A DNA stretch of 64,000 nt from Alistipes sp. GTDB lineage: Bacteria > Bacteroidota > Bacteroidia > Bacteroidales > Rikenellaceae. The translations under genes and the position numbers were made by a program. Shown here one piece after another: positions 7,593-14,860 of this stretch. Positions within the stretch are counted from its first letter, which is position 1. Each line of letters begins with the position of its first letter. The stretch is from positions 124,001 to 188,000 of the forward strand of contig JAGBCY010000020.1 in NCBI GenBank assembly GCA_017937765.1, in the 5' to 3' direction. The notes under the pieces were generated by a model. The model did no database searches, was not told the DNA's origin, and saw only the letters and a list, made by a program, of their open reading frames with translations.

Positions 7593-7665
7593 AGCCTTGA
7601 GGGGGACTCGAACCCCCGACCCCTTCATTACGAATGAAGTGCTCTACCGACTGAGCTATTAAGGC
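7593..7665 (-). tRNA. tRNA-Thr (anticodon CGT)
   Basis: On the minus strand the 73-nt gene starts GCCTTAA and has D arm GCTC...GAGC, anticodon arm CTTCA-TTCGTAA-TGAAG (anticodon CGT, decoding ACG), variable loop, T arm GGGGG-TTCGAGT-CCCCC and acceptor strand TCAAGGC. CCA is not encoded. The acceptor has one A-C mismatch at the sixth pair. An intrinsic terminator follows at 7582-7554. Confidence 0.95.
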
Positions 7666-7751
7666 ATCCTAATGGTCAACTTGTGGGTTGACGGTGCAAA
7701 TATCGGAAAAAATTATTAATTTCGCACCATAAACTACAAAAAAATTGTGAT

Positions 7752-9185
7752 ATGACTACGTTTTTTATATGTCTCGTGGTGCTCGTCGCGGCTTATTTCA
7801 TCTACGGCGCGGTGCTCGACCGCATTGCCGGCATCGACGCGAAGGCAGATGTTCCATCAAAAACGATGTACGACGGTGTGGATTATATTCCGTTGCCGCG
7901 CTGGCGTATCTTCCTCATCCAGTTGCTGAATATCGCCGGCACTGGTCCAATCTTCGGAGCTATCCTCGGCGCGTGCTATGGCCCCGTGGCATTCCTGTGG
8001 ATCACGCTCGGCGGCATCTTTATGGGTGCTATGCACGACTATCTGTCGGGTGTCATCTCGCTTCGTAACGGCGGACGAAGCCTGCCAGAGATTATCGGTA
8101 AGTACTTAGGTGGCGGTATGCGTAAGTTCTCGTTGGTGATGATACCCATATTAATGGTGCTCGTCGGCGGCGTCTTTATCGTCACGCCATCGAAGATCCT
8201 CACCTCGATGACCGACATCCCATATCTGTGGTGGGTAGGCATCGTCATTGCCTACTACCTCATCGCGACGATTATGCCCGTGGATAAGATCATCGGCAAG
8301 ATCTACCCGCTGTTCGGTGCTGCGCTTATCTTTATGGCCGTGGCGATGTTGGGCATCGTGGTCTTTGGCGACTACGAGTTCCCGGAGCTCACCTCTATCG
8401 GCAATATGCACTACAACAGCGAGGCTCTGCCCATCATACCCACGCTCTTTATCAGCATCGCCTGCGGTGCTATATCGGGCTTCCACGCCACACAGTCGCC
8501 ACTTATGGCGCGCTGTATGACCAACGAGAAGCAGTCGCGCCCGATATTCTTCGGCGCGATGATCTCCGAGTCGATCATTGCCCTCATCTGGGCGGCAGTG
8601 GCTATGGCATTCTTCGGCGGTGTCGAGGGTCTCAACAGCTGGATGCAGAGCAACGGCAACGATGCCGGCCTCGCTGTGTCGACAATATCGGTTACGACGT
8701 TAGGCACCTTTGGTAGCATCCTCGCCCTGTTAGGCGTTGTTGCTGCCCCGATCACCTCGGGCGATACAGCCTTCCGCTCGGCACGCCTCATCGTTGCCGA
8801 TATGCTTAAGTATGACCAGCGGCCTGTCGTTAACCGTCTGATTGTGAGCGTGCCGCTCTTTGCCATCGGCATCGGCATCGCATTTATCGACTTCGACGTC
8901 ATCTGGCGTTACTTCGCGTGGTCGAACCAAGCACTCGCCGTGGTGACGCTCTGGATGATAACCTCGTGGCTTATGCATCGCGGTAGCAAGCTCTCGTTCA
9001 TCGCACTACTGCCCGCAATATTTATGACCTATATATGCTCGTCGTTCGTCTTTGTGTCGAACCAGTTTGTGGGTATGGGTGCGTGCAACTTGGCATACGT
9101 ATATGGCGGTGCCGCCACGGCCATAATCGCAGGACTTATGATGGTGCTCATTAAACGAGGAATGCGCAATGGACGTAAGATTTAA
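7752..9185 (+). CDS. cstA: CstA-family transporter (carbon starvation / pyruvate or peptide uptake)
   Basis: 477 residues, shorter than enteric CstA (about 700) but typical of the compact CstA forms. The protein is almost all membrane: a first helix at 1-22, then the family region with DGVDYIPLPRWRIFLIQLLN, IAGTGPIFGAILGACYGPVA and GAMHDYLSGVISLRNGGRSL, which are the CstA signatures. About 12 to 14 further helices follow. CstA proteins are induced on carbon starvation and import pyruvate or peptides; which substrate applies here is not visible. A gene of unknown function starts inside its last 17 bp, which implies coupled translation. No consensus promoter stands out; a poor TAATTTCG lies at 7717-7724. 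Confidence 0.9.
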   Translation: MTTFFICLVVLVAAYFIYGAVLDRIAGIDAKADVPSKTMYDGVDYIPLPRWRIFLIQLLNIAGTGPIFGAILGACYGPVAFLWITLGGIFMGAMHDYLSGVISLRNGGRSLPEIIGKYLGGGMRKFSLVMIPILMVLVGGVFIVTPSKILTSMTDIPYLWWVGIVIAYYLIATIMPVDKIIGKIYPLFGAALIFMAVAMLGIVVFGDYEFPELTSIGNMHYNSEALPIIPTLFISIACGAISGFHATQSPLMARCMTNEKQSRPIFFGAMISESIIALIWAAVAMAFFGGVEGLNSWMQSNGNDAGLAVSTISVTTLGTFGSILALLGVVAAPITSGDTAFRSARLIVADMLKYDQRPVVNRLIVSVPLFAIGIGIAFIDFDVIWRYFAWSNQALAVVTLWMITSWLMHRGSKLSFIALLPAIFMTYICSSFVFVSNQFVGMGACNLAYVYGGAATAIIAGLMMVLIKRGMRNGRKI

Positions 9186-9855
9186 CCCTACACAAGACCA
9201 GTCGTTCGAGCTCGAGGGGCGCGGACGCTATAACTTCGTGGGCCACCACGACGCAATAGAACGCCTCGTTAGCGAGGGGAAGTATATGGCAGCGTGTGAG
9301 GCACGCTACGAGGCGTTTCAGCTCCTTGCCGAGGTGTTGCCCGAGGATGAGGCCGTGCCGCTGAGATGGGAGCACCCGAACAGCCGTGCGGCGGTGGCAA
9401 TACTCTATGGCTCGGCGGTGGACCACTTCCGTATCGGCGACATTGAGATGGCCACGGCACAGCTCGAGATATTGCTCGACTGCGACCCCGAGGACCACTT
9501 CGAGGGTATCAACCTGTTGGCACTATGCTACGTGGTGTTGGAGGAGTGGGAGGCGTTTGAGGATATCGCCATCGACCTCTCGGATAAGTCGGCTGAGGCT
9601 GTTGTGGTGCGCCTATGGGCGCGGTTCAGGGAGTGCGGCGAGGTGGACCGTGAGCTCTTGAAGTTACTGCGTGGGCGACATAAGGCCTACTACGCGGAGC
9701 TGATAGCCGCGGAGCACCCCGACGACGAGAGCTACCGCCGCGATATATCATCGGAGCGACCCTCGCAAGCTGCCGAGGCGCGCGAGTGGTGGCTGCTCAC
9801 GGAGCCGCTGTGGCGCGAGTATCCCGAGTTTATCGAGCGCGTGCAAAGGGAGTAA
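9169..9855 (+). CDS. Unknown soluble protein coupled to cstA
   Basis: 228 residues. The ATG lies 17 bp inside the end of cstA in another frame, so it is very probably translated from the same mRNA by reinitiation. There is no signal peptide or membrane segment. The sequence is helical and acidic, with repeated Ala-rich helix pairs (for example AAVAILYGSAVDHFRIGDIE, about 73-92, and GINLLALCYVVLEEWEAFED), the spacing expected of two or three degenerate tetratricopeptide repeats. It may be a cytoplasmic partner or regulator of the transporter. I cannot name a family. Confidence 0.8.
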   Translation: MDVRFNPTQDQSFELEGRGRYNFVGHHDAIERLVSEGKYMAACEARYEAFQLLAEVLPEDEAVPLRWEHPNSRAAVAILYGSAVDHFRIGDIEMATAQLEILLDCDPEDHFEGINLLALCYVVLEEWEAFEDIAIDLSDKSAEAVVVRLWARFRECGEVDRELLKLLRGRHKAYYAELIAAEHPDDESYRRDISSERPSQAAEAREWWLLTEPLWREYPEFIERVQRE

Positions 9856-9874
9856 CGCTCTGCTTTTTTTTAAT

Positions 9875-9930
9875 TAGTAATGAGGAGTGAGGAGTGAGTA
9901 ATTGAGAGTTAGCAATTACTCACTTATAAT
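9875..9930. repeat. GAGTAATTAG-type low-complexity repeat, junction 1
   Basis: AATTAGTAATGAGGAGTGAG and following bases, then AGTTAG-caatt-ACTC. The same stretch occurs inverted at about 23185-23243. Related ATTACTAATTACTCACTACT tracts occur at 11036-11066 and 28158-28196. It accompanies the long palindromes but also occurs alone between fabF and fabG. Confidence 0.6.
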
Positions 9931-10000
9931 ACTGTGCTCGGGATAGCACAAATTTAAATCACAAGATAGCGCGAAAAGATGGGTTCGGGACAGCACTACT

Positions 10001-10131
10001 AATTTCTTGCGAGAAGGGGTTAGATTTGGCCTATCACAAAAGAGACTACCACGGGATAGTACTGTGACGTACAGCCCGCGGTAGTCTACTTTTAGGGATG
10101 GGGCAAAGATGGCCCCTTATCACAGGAAATT
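10001..10131. repeat. ERIC-like long palindrome, unit 1a
   Basis: The 131-bp unit begins AATTTCTTGCGAGAAGGGG and ends CCCCTTATCACAGGAAATT. Its centre is an imperfect hairpin at 10043-10087 whose arms are AGACTACC and GGTAGTCT. The two halves match over most of the length, so the unit is one long imperfect inverted repeat. It is nearly identical to unit 2 at 23029-23160 in the opposite orientation. It lies between the convergent genes ending at 9855 and 10254. Confidence 0.85.
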
Positions 10132-10256
10132 TCTTGTCAGAAGGGTGCCTAATTTGGTGCCGATAAAGAGAAAGAGCGGATGGGACATACTTTGCGTATT
10201 TCCCATTCGCTCTTTTGATTGAGGTGCCGAAGTAGGCCCCTTATCACAAGAAATTA
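10128..10256. repeat. ERIC-like long palindrome, unit 1b, starting in the fabG stop codon
   Basis: This unit abuts unit 1a. Read on the minus strand it begins TAATTTCTTGTGATAAGGGG, where TAA is the fabG stop codon, and ends CCCTTCTGACAAGAAAT. The central hairpin (10171-10215) has arms AAAGAGCGGATGGGA and TCCCATTCGCTCTTT, different from those of unit 1a but still paired. It may act as terminator or 3' stabiliser for fabG. Confidence 0.8.
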
Positions 10257-11000
10257 ACAGTTCATTGCACCACAACAGTGAATAACCTGTCCACTTACAT
10301 ATGACGAGAGATCAGATGCAAGGAACAAAGCTACGTTGGCAACATCCTCGGGAGTGCCGCCGCGACGAAGAGGAATCTGTGCTGCCCACTGATCCTTGAT
10401 CTCCTGAGAGAGCTGGTTGGTCATCTCGGTGATGATGAAGCCGGGGGCGATGCAGTTAGCACGGATGCCACGGGGACCCATCTCCTTAGCGATAGACTTG
10501 GCAAGACCAATCATACCTGCCTTTGAGGCCGAGTAGTTACACTGACCAGCGTTGCCGCTGACGCCCACAACCGACGACATATTGATGATCGAGCCGCTAC
10601 GCTGCTTTGCCATAATGGGGGTAACGGCGTGGATGAAGTTGAACGCCGACTTAAGATTGACGTTGATAACGGCATCCCACTGTGCCTCCGACATACGCAT
10701 CATAAGGCCATCCTTCGTGATGCCAGCGTTGTTGACAAGGACGTCGATACGACCGAAGTCCTCGACAATCTGCTTAACAACATCGTGAGTCTCGTCGAAG
10801 TTTGCAGCATTCGAAGCGTAGGCCTTAGCCTTAACACCCATAGCCTCAAGCTCCTTAACAGTCTCCTCAACAGCCTCGTTAATGGCCAAATCGGTGAATG
10901 CCACATCGGCACCCGCCTCGGCATAACGCAAGGCAATAGCCTTGCCGATGCCACGTCCAGCACCCGTTACAAGTGCTACCTTACCTTCAAGAAGTTTCAT
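10254..11000 (-). CDS. fabG: 3-oxoacyl-ACP reductase FabG
   Basis: 248 residues, standard for FabG. It performs the NADPH-dependent reduction of beta-ketoacyl-ACP in each round of fatty-acid elongation. The Rossmann nucleotide site is VTGAGRGIGKA (11-21), NNAG is at 90-93, and the catalytic Ser-Tyr-Lys are in MSSVVG (S142/S143) and YSASK (Y156, K160). It lies downstream of fabF in a fabH-fabF-fabG unit, with 80 bp between fabF and fabG that hold a low-complexity repeat. acpP is not in this cluster. The stop codon is the first three bases of a long palindromic repeat. The end GQVIHCCGAMNC is richer in cysteine than the usual GQxLxVDGG(M) tail, which may matter for tetramer packing. Confidence 0.95.
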   Translation of the reverse strand: MKLLEGKVALVTGAGRGIGKAIALRYAEAGADVAFTDLAINEAVEETVKELEAMGVKAKAYASNAANFDETHDVVKQIVEDFGRIDVLVNNAGITKDGLMMRMSEAQWDAVINVNLKSAFNFIHAVTPIMAKQRSGSIINMSSVVGVSGNAGQCNYSASKAGMIGLAKSIAKEMGPRGIRANCIAPGFIITEMTNQLSQEIKDQWAAQIPLRRGGTPEDVANVALFLASDLSSYVSGQVIHCCGAMNC

Positions 11001-11035
11001 AACTCGCTATTTTATTATCGTAGGAACAACCGTAA

Positions 11036-11066
11036 TAAATTACTAATTACTCACTACTAATTACTT
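11036..11066. repeat. ATTACTAATTACTCACTACT low-complexity repeat
   Basis: A tract of overlapping ATTAC/TACT words in the fabF-fabG spacer. It resembles the tracts at 9875-9930, 23185-23243 and 28158-28196. It holds no recognisable promoter box. Confidence 0.5.
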
Positions 11067-11080
11067 ATTTATATATGTGC

Positions 11081-12334
11081 TTATTTGTTCTCCCACTTAC
11101 GCAGAGCTACGCAGGCATTGTGGCCACCGAAGCCGAGCGAGTTAGAGATAGCAACCGTGAGGGGTGCCTCCTGTGCCTTCAACGGCGTATAGTCGAGGTC
11201 GCACTCGGGGTCGGGGTTCGTGAGGCCGATGGTGGGCGTAACGATGCCGTGGTGGAGCGAGAGGGCCGAAGCGATGAGCTCGACAGCACCCGTAGCACCA
11301 AGCATATGGCCCGTGATCGACTTCGTAGAGGTGATCTTAGCCTTCTTGGCAGCCTCCTCGCCCATAGCGAGCTTGATGGCCTTAGTCTCGGCAGCATCGT
11401 TAAGAGGCGTACCCGTACCGTGGGCATTGATGTAGAGGAGGTCCTTATCGGCATCGAACTGAGCCTCGTCGAGAGCCTGCTTGATGGCGCGCGATGCGGG
11501 GACACCGTCGGGACGGGGAGCTGTGAAGTGGTGAGCGTCGCAGCTGTTGCCATAGCCCACAACCTCGGCATAGATCTTAGCACCACGCTTCAGGGCGTTC
11601 TCCAACGACTCGAAGACCATCATACCGGCACCCTCGGCGATAACGAAGCCGTGGCGATCGGCCGAGAAGGGCAACGATGCCTGGAGCGGATCCTCCGAGC
11701 GCGACAGTGCCTTGCTGTTGGCAAAGCCTGCGATAGCCAACGGATGAACCGATGCCTCGGCACCACCCGTGATGATAGCATCGGCATAGCCGTGGCGAAT
11801 GGCACGATAAGCCTCGCCAGCAGCGTGAGTACCTGTTGCACAAGCTGTTACTACGGGCAAGCATACACCCTGAGCATTGTGCGAGATAGCCACGTTACCC
11901 GATGCGATGTTCGAGATCATCATAGGCACAAAGAAGGGCGAGATGCGGTGAGCACCCTCCTCCAAGAGCACCTTTGTCTGGTTAACGAAGGTCTCCATAC
12001 CGCCGATACCAGAACCGATATATACACCGAGACGCTCGGGCTCGATATTCTCGCCACTAACAAGTCCCGAATCCTTCATTGCGTCCGACGCTGCTGCCAT
12101 AGCATACACACAGAACTTATCGCTACGACGTGCCAAGCCGGCATTAAGCTCGTACTCCGACTGGTCGAAATTCTTAACCTGACCAGCAACCTTCACGGGG
12201 AGGTTATACTCATCCAAGCCCTGAATGAGGTTGATACCACAATTTCCCTCAACGAGGTTTTTCCAGGTCTCCTCAACGTGATTTCCCACGGGGGTAATTG
12301 CACCGACACCGGTGATAACTACTCTCTGTTCCAT
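11081..12334 (-). CDS. fabF: Beta-ketoacyl-ACP synthase II FabF
   Basis: 417 residues, normal length. FabF condenses malonyl-ACP with a growing acyl-ACP. The thiolase fold has the nucleophile in TACATGTHA (C165), the first catalytic histidine in INAHGTGTPLND and the second in KSITGHMLGATGAVE. The glycine-rich SNSLGFGGHNA lies near the C-terminus. The start ATG (MEQRVVITGVGAITPVG) agrees with the family. It follows fabH by 64 bp in the same direction; the fabG gene follows it. Assignment to FabF rather than FabB rests on overall sequence (ITPVGN opening and length). Confidence 0.96.
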   Translation of the reverse strand: MEQRVVITGVGAITPVGNHVEETWKNLVEGNCGINLIQGLDEYNLPVKVAGQVKNFDQSEYELNAGLARRSDKFCVYAMAAASDAMKDSGLVSGENIEPERLGVYIGSGIGGMETFVNQTKVLLEEGAHRISPFFVPMMISNIASGNVAISHNAQGVCLPVVTACATGTHAAGEAYRAIRHGYADAIITGGAEASVHPLAIAGFANSKALSRSEDPLQASLPFSADRHGFVIAEGAGMMVFESLENALKRGAKIYAEVVGYGNSCDAHHFTAPRPDGVPASRAIKQALDEAQFDADKDLLYINAHGTGTPLNDAAETKAIKLAMGEEAAKKAKITSTKSITGHMLGATGAVELIASALSLHHGIVTPTIGLTNPDPECDLDYTPLKAQEAPLTVAISNSLGFGGHNACVALRKWENK

Positions 12335-12398
12335 TTTCTTATATCTTTTTTGCGGTGTGCACAGCGTGCAACACCATAATTCTACCTTAATAAATTAG

Positions 12399-13355
12399 TT
12401 ACTCCTTAGCCCACTCGATGACACACGCGCCTGTGGTGAAACCTGCACCGAAAGCACTGAATACCAGCTTATCACCCTTCTTGAGCTTGCCGCCACGGTT
12501 AAGCTCGTCGAGCAGTGCGGGCAGTGCGGCCGATGAGATGTTACCGTAACGCTCGACGTTGTGCGGCACCTTCTCCTCGTCAACGCCGAGGAAGTTGCGA
12601 ATCGAGTCGATGATGCGGCGGTTGGCCTGGTGCAAGACGTAGTACTTGATGTCGTTGGCATCGAGACCCGTCTCATTGAGGAGCTTTCTGATGTCGCGGC
12701 ACGAGTTGGTCACGGCGTGCTTGAACACCTCGCGGCCCTTCATCACGAGGGGCTCGAAGTTCTCCTCCTTAGAGATATAGGGCGTAGGCTCGAGGCTGCG
12801 CTGGTAGTAGAGCACCTCGGTAAGCGACGAGGTAGTCAGGCGGATAGCCTTAAGCTCGTCACCCTCCGTAACGACAGCCGCACCCGCGCCATCGCCAAAC
12901 AGTACACACGTGCTGCGGTTCTGCCAGCTCACCATACGCGATGGCTCCTCGGCACAAACGATAAGAATATTCTTTGCCTTCTTACACTTGAGCTTGTCCT
13001 CAGCCATATCCATAGCGAAGATGAAGCCAGCACAAGCGGCGTTGATATCCACCGTGGGACACGTTGCGCCAATCTTACCCTGAATAATACAGCTAAGCGC
13101 AGGTGTTACATACTCGTTCACCACGTTCGAACAGATGATGAAGTCGATGTCGGCAGCAGTGAGGCCGGCGTTCTCCAAAGCCTGATTTGCGGCGATGACT
13201 GCCATATCTTCAAGCTTCTCCGACGAAATCACACAACGCTCCTTGATGCCGGTACGCTCGGTGATCCACTCGTCGCTGGTGTCGAGAAACTGCTCAAGCA
13301 TCTGATTCGTCACTGCACACGTAGGATGCGCCGATCCTGTTCCAATAATTTTCAT
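12399..13355 (-). CDS. fabH: Beta-ketoacyl-ACP synthase III FabH
   Basis: 318 residues. FabH starts fatty-acid synthesis by joining a short acyl-CoA to malonyl-ACP. The catalytic cysteine is in DINAACAGFIFAM (C108). The histidine is in VLHQANRRIID (about 246) and the asparagine in YGNISSA (about 276), which completes the Cys-His-Asn triad. GDGAGAAVV is also typical. It heads the fabH-fabF-fabG set. Its 300-bp upstream region is shared with the divergent LytTR regulator, so co-regulation is possible. A TATCTTTG box on its strand lies at 13516-13523 and would give a leader of about 150 nt. Confidence 0.96.
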   Translation of the reverse strand: MKIIGTGSAHPTCAVTNQMLEQFLDTSDEWITERTGIKERCVISSEKLEDMAVIAANQALENAGLTAADIDFIICSNVVNEYVTPALSCIIQGKIGATCPTVDINAACAGFIFAMDMAEDKLKCKKAKNILIVCAEEPSRMVSWQNRSTCVLFGDGAGAAVVTEGDELKAIRLTTSSLTEVLYYQRSLEPTPYISKEENFEPLVMKGREVFKHAVTNSCRDIRKLLNETGLDANDIKYYVLHQANRRIIDSIRNFLGVDEEKVPHNVERYGNISSAALPALLDELNRGGKLKKGDKLVFSAFGAGFTTGACVIEWAKE

Positions 13356-13515
13356 CCGATATATGAATTAGTTTAACATAATTATTCACTTCTTATTCTC
13401 TGCCTGAGACCCCTCTCAAGAGGCCCGCCTCGCACCCCTCCGAAACGCTACTCGGCCACCGAGGGATGTCGACAAAGTTCCTTTCTCGGGACCGCACCCC
13501 CAAGAAAAGACCACG

Positions 13516-13523
13516 CAAAGATA
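13516..13523 (-). promoter_or_regulatory. -7 box TATCTTTG likely for the fab genes
   Basis: Minus-strand TATCTTTG fits TAnnTTTG; the -33 element is weak (CGTG). It lies 28 bp from the first of the three 20-bp-spaced repeats used by the divergent promoter. Confidence 0.4.
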
Positions 13524-13550
13524 GAGTCTACAAATGTACGCGCACGTGAA

Positions 13551-13600
13551 TTGTGGTGAAAAACGCTATTTTGTGGTGAATTTGCATTATATGTGGTAAA
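13551..13600 (+). promoter_or_regulatory. Three direct repeats at 20-bp spacing: candidate LytTR operator
   Basis: TTGTGGTGAA at 13551-13560 and again at 13571-13580, then ATGTGGTAAA at 13591-13600. The starts are exactly 20 bp apart and the last repeat ends 3 bp before the -33 TTTG of the LytTR gene. LytTR proteins bind short direct repeats on one face of the helix with about two-turn spacing, so this is a natural autoregulatory site. It may also influence the divergent fab genes. Confidence 0.65.
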
Positions 13601-13603
13601 AGT

Positions 13604-13634
13604 TTTGCGAATTATACTGAAAATAGTAACTTTG
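13604..13634 (+). promoter_or_regulatory. Promoter of the LytTR gene (TTTG-N19-TAACTTTG)
   Basis: TTTG at 13604-13607, 19 bp, TAACTTTG at 13627-13634: a perfect match to the Bacteroidetes consensus. The expected start is near 13641, 22 nt before the ATG. Confidence 0.85.
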
Positions 13635-13662
13635 TTGCCGAAATTGCAAAACAAGAAACTAT

Positions 13663-14643
13663 ATGGCTTATACCGAAATACCAAAATTTTTGACCTCACG
13701 ACGATATATTTCGCTACTCATAGCTCTTATCGTAGTCTTCTCCGCCATCTTTATGGTGCTCTACAAACCATTTTCGTTGGCCATATGGTTTAGCATAAAC
13801 GATACGCTCAGATTCAGCTTCACGCTGCTGTTTTATGTGGCGGCAATTGTGGTAGTAATATTCAGTCGCTGGCTGATGAATATGCTACAAGACAGACTCA
13901 CGCTCACGTCGCTCACGTATATATGGTGGATAATGGGCGAAAATCTTATTATTTCTCTGATATACACACTGATAACTGTTGGACTCTTCCCGCTCGAGGG
14001 CGTAGCTACGCCGACAATTGCCGTGCGAGCACTGCTGTGCGTAACGCTGATACTTGCTATCCCCAATGGTCTCATCGCGCTATACGCTGCGTACCGTTCG
14101 AAGTGCGAAGAGTTGGAGGCAACACAGTATCAGCTACAACGCATAAACACCGATTATCGCGTACTTAAGGACTTAAAGGATAGCGAGATACACGCGGCAG
14201 CTGTGGCTCTTCAGACGGCAAAACATACGAATATGCCGCGAATGATTAGCCTCTATGACAACGGCAACACGCTGCGACTGACGATAAATGCCGACTCGCT
14301 ATACTACTTCGAGTCGGAGGATAACTACGTGAAGGTGCATTACAAACACAACGACAAGATCACCTCATATATGCTACGCTGCCGCACGAGCCGCGTGGAG
14401 CGAGACTTGGAGGGGACGACAATGGTGCGTTGTCATCGCTCATATATTGTGAATATCAGCAAGATACGCTTCTTAGGAGAGGAACATCGTATGCACTACA
14501 TAACCCTCGATGACGACTCGATAAAGCATATTCCCGTGTCGAAAACCTACTACGCGTCGCTGCTCGACGCGCTGAATAATATGCTCCCGAAGGCGCAGGA
14601 GGCCGTGCAGATTGCGCATATCGAGGGCGAGGATATTGCATAA
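13663..14643 (+). CDS. Membrane-anchored LytTR DNA-binding regulator
   Basis: 326 residues. Four hydrophobic segments fill the first half (about 15-37, 50-68, 85-107 and 115-135). A short coiled-coil (SKCEELEATQYQLQRINTDY) joins them to a C-terminal LytTR domain (about 200-305) with YYFESEDNYVKVHY, MLRCRTSRVERDLEG, MVRCHRSYIVNISKI and HIPVSKTYY, all standard LytTR landmarks. There is no receiver domain, so the signal is probably sensed in or at the membrane, or comes from a partner kinase. It has a perfect promoter preceded by three direct repeats, which suggests autoregulation. It is divergent from fabH. The physiological target is not shown by the sequence. Confidence 0.92.
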   Translation: MAYTEIPKFLTSRRYISLLIALIVVFSAIFMVLYKPFSLAIWFSINDTLRFSFTLLFYVAAIVVVIFSRWLMNMLQDRLTLTSLTYIWWIMGENLIISLIYTLITVGLFPLEGVATPTIAVRALLCVTLILAIPNGLIALYAAYRSKCEELEATQYQLQRINTDYRVLKDLKDSEIHAAAVALQTAKHTNMPRMISLYDNGNTLRLTINADSLYYFESEDNYVKVHYKHNDKITSYMLRCRTSRVERDLEGTTMVRCHRSYIVNISKIRFLGEEHRMHYITLDDDSIKHIPVSKTYYASLLDALNNMLPKAQEAVQIAHIEGEDIA

Positions 14644-14810
14644 ATAGGGGGAACTATGGAGGGAATTATAGATAGTCGAATACTCAAATGTGGCATAGCG
14701 ACGAATATATATGCTCGCGCGATATAAGTAAGAGAGGCAGAGCCAAAATTTAATGCGAAGAAAAAGAGAGAGATAGGTGCGAAAACGAGACAACATTGAG
14801 AAATTTTGGG

Positions 14811-14818
14811 TAACTTTG
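14811..14818 (+). promoter_or_regulatory. -7 box TAACTTTG of the CotH gene
   Basis: TAACTTTG fits TAnnTTTG and lies 42 bp before the ATG. No TTTG lies 19-21 bp upstream, so an activator may be needed. Confidence 0.5.
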
Positions 14819-14860
14819 TAGTCTAAACGCATAGGTCCGACGAGAAAACAACGAAGAGTG

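Larger units (their letters stand above)
7119..7612. repeat. Direct repeat carrying the tRNA-Thr 3' end and its terminator
   Basis: About 105 bp at 7119-7224 recurs at 7506-7612 with few changes. The shared block includes CTACCGACGCGACACCACCC, the hairpin GACCGC...GCGGTC, and the bases matching the last 18 nt of tRNA-Thr (CCTTGAGGGGGACTCG); the left copy then diverges. The 280 bp between them hold no gene. Duplication of a tRNA 3' end is the usual scar of tRNA-targeting integrases, although a plain tandem duplication with decay is also possible. Confidence 0.7.

Noticed and set aside
11075..12379. 434-codon open frame opposite fabF
   Set aside because: Same cause; the fabF catalytic motifs are on the other strand.
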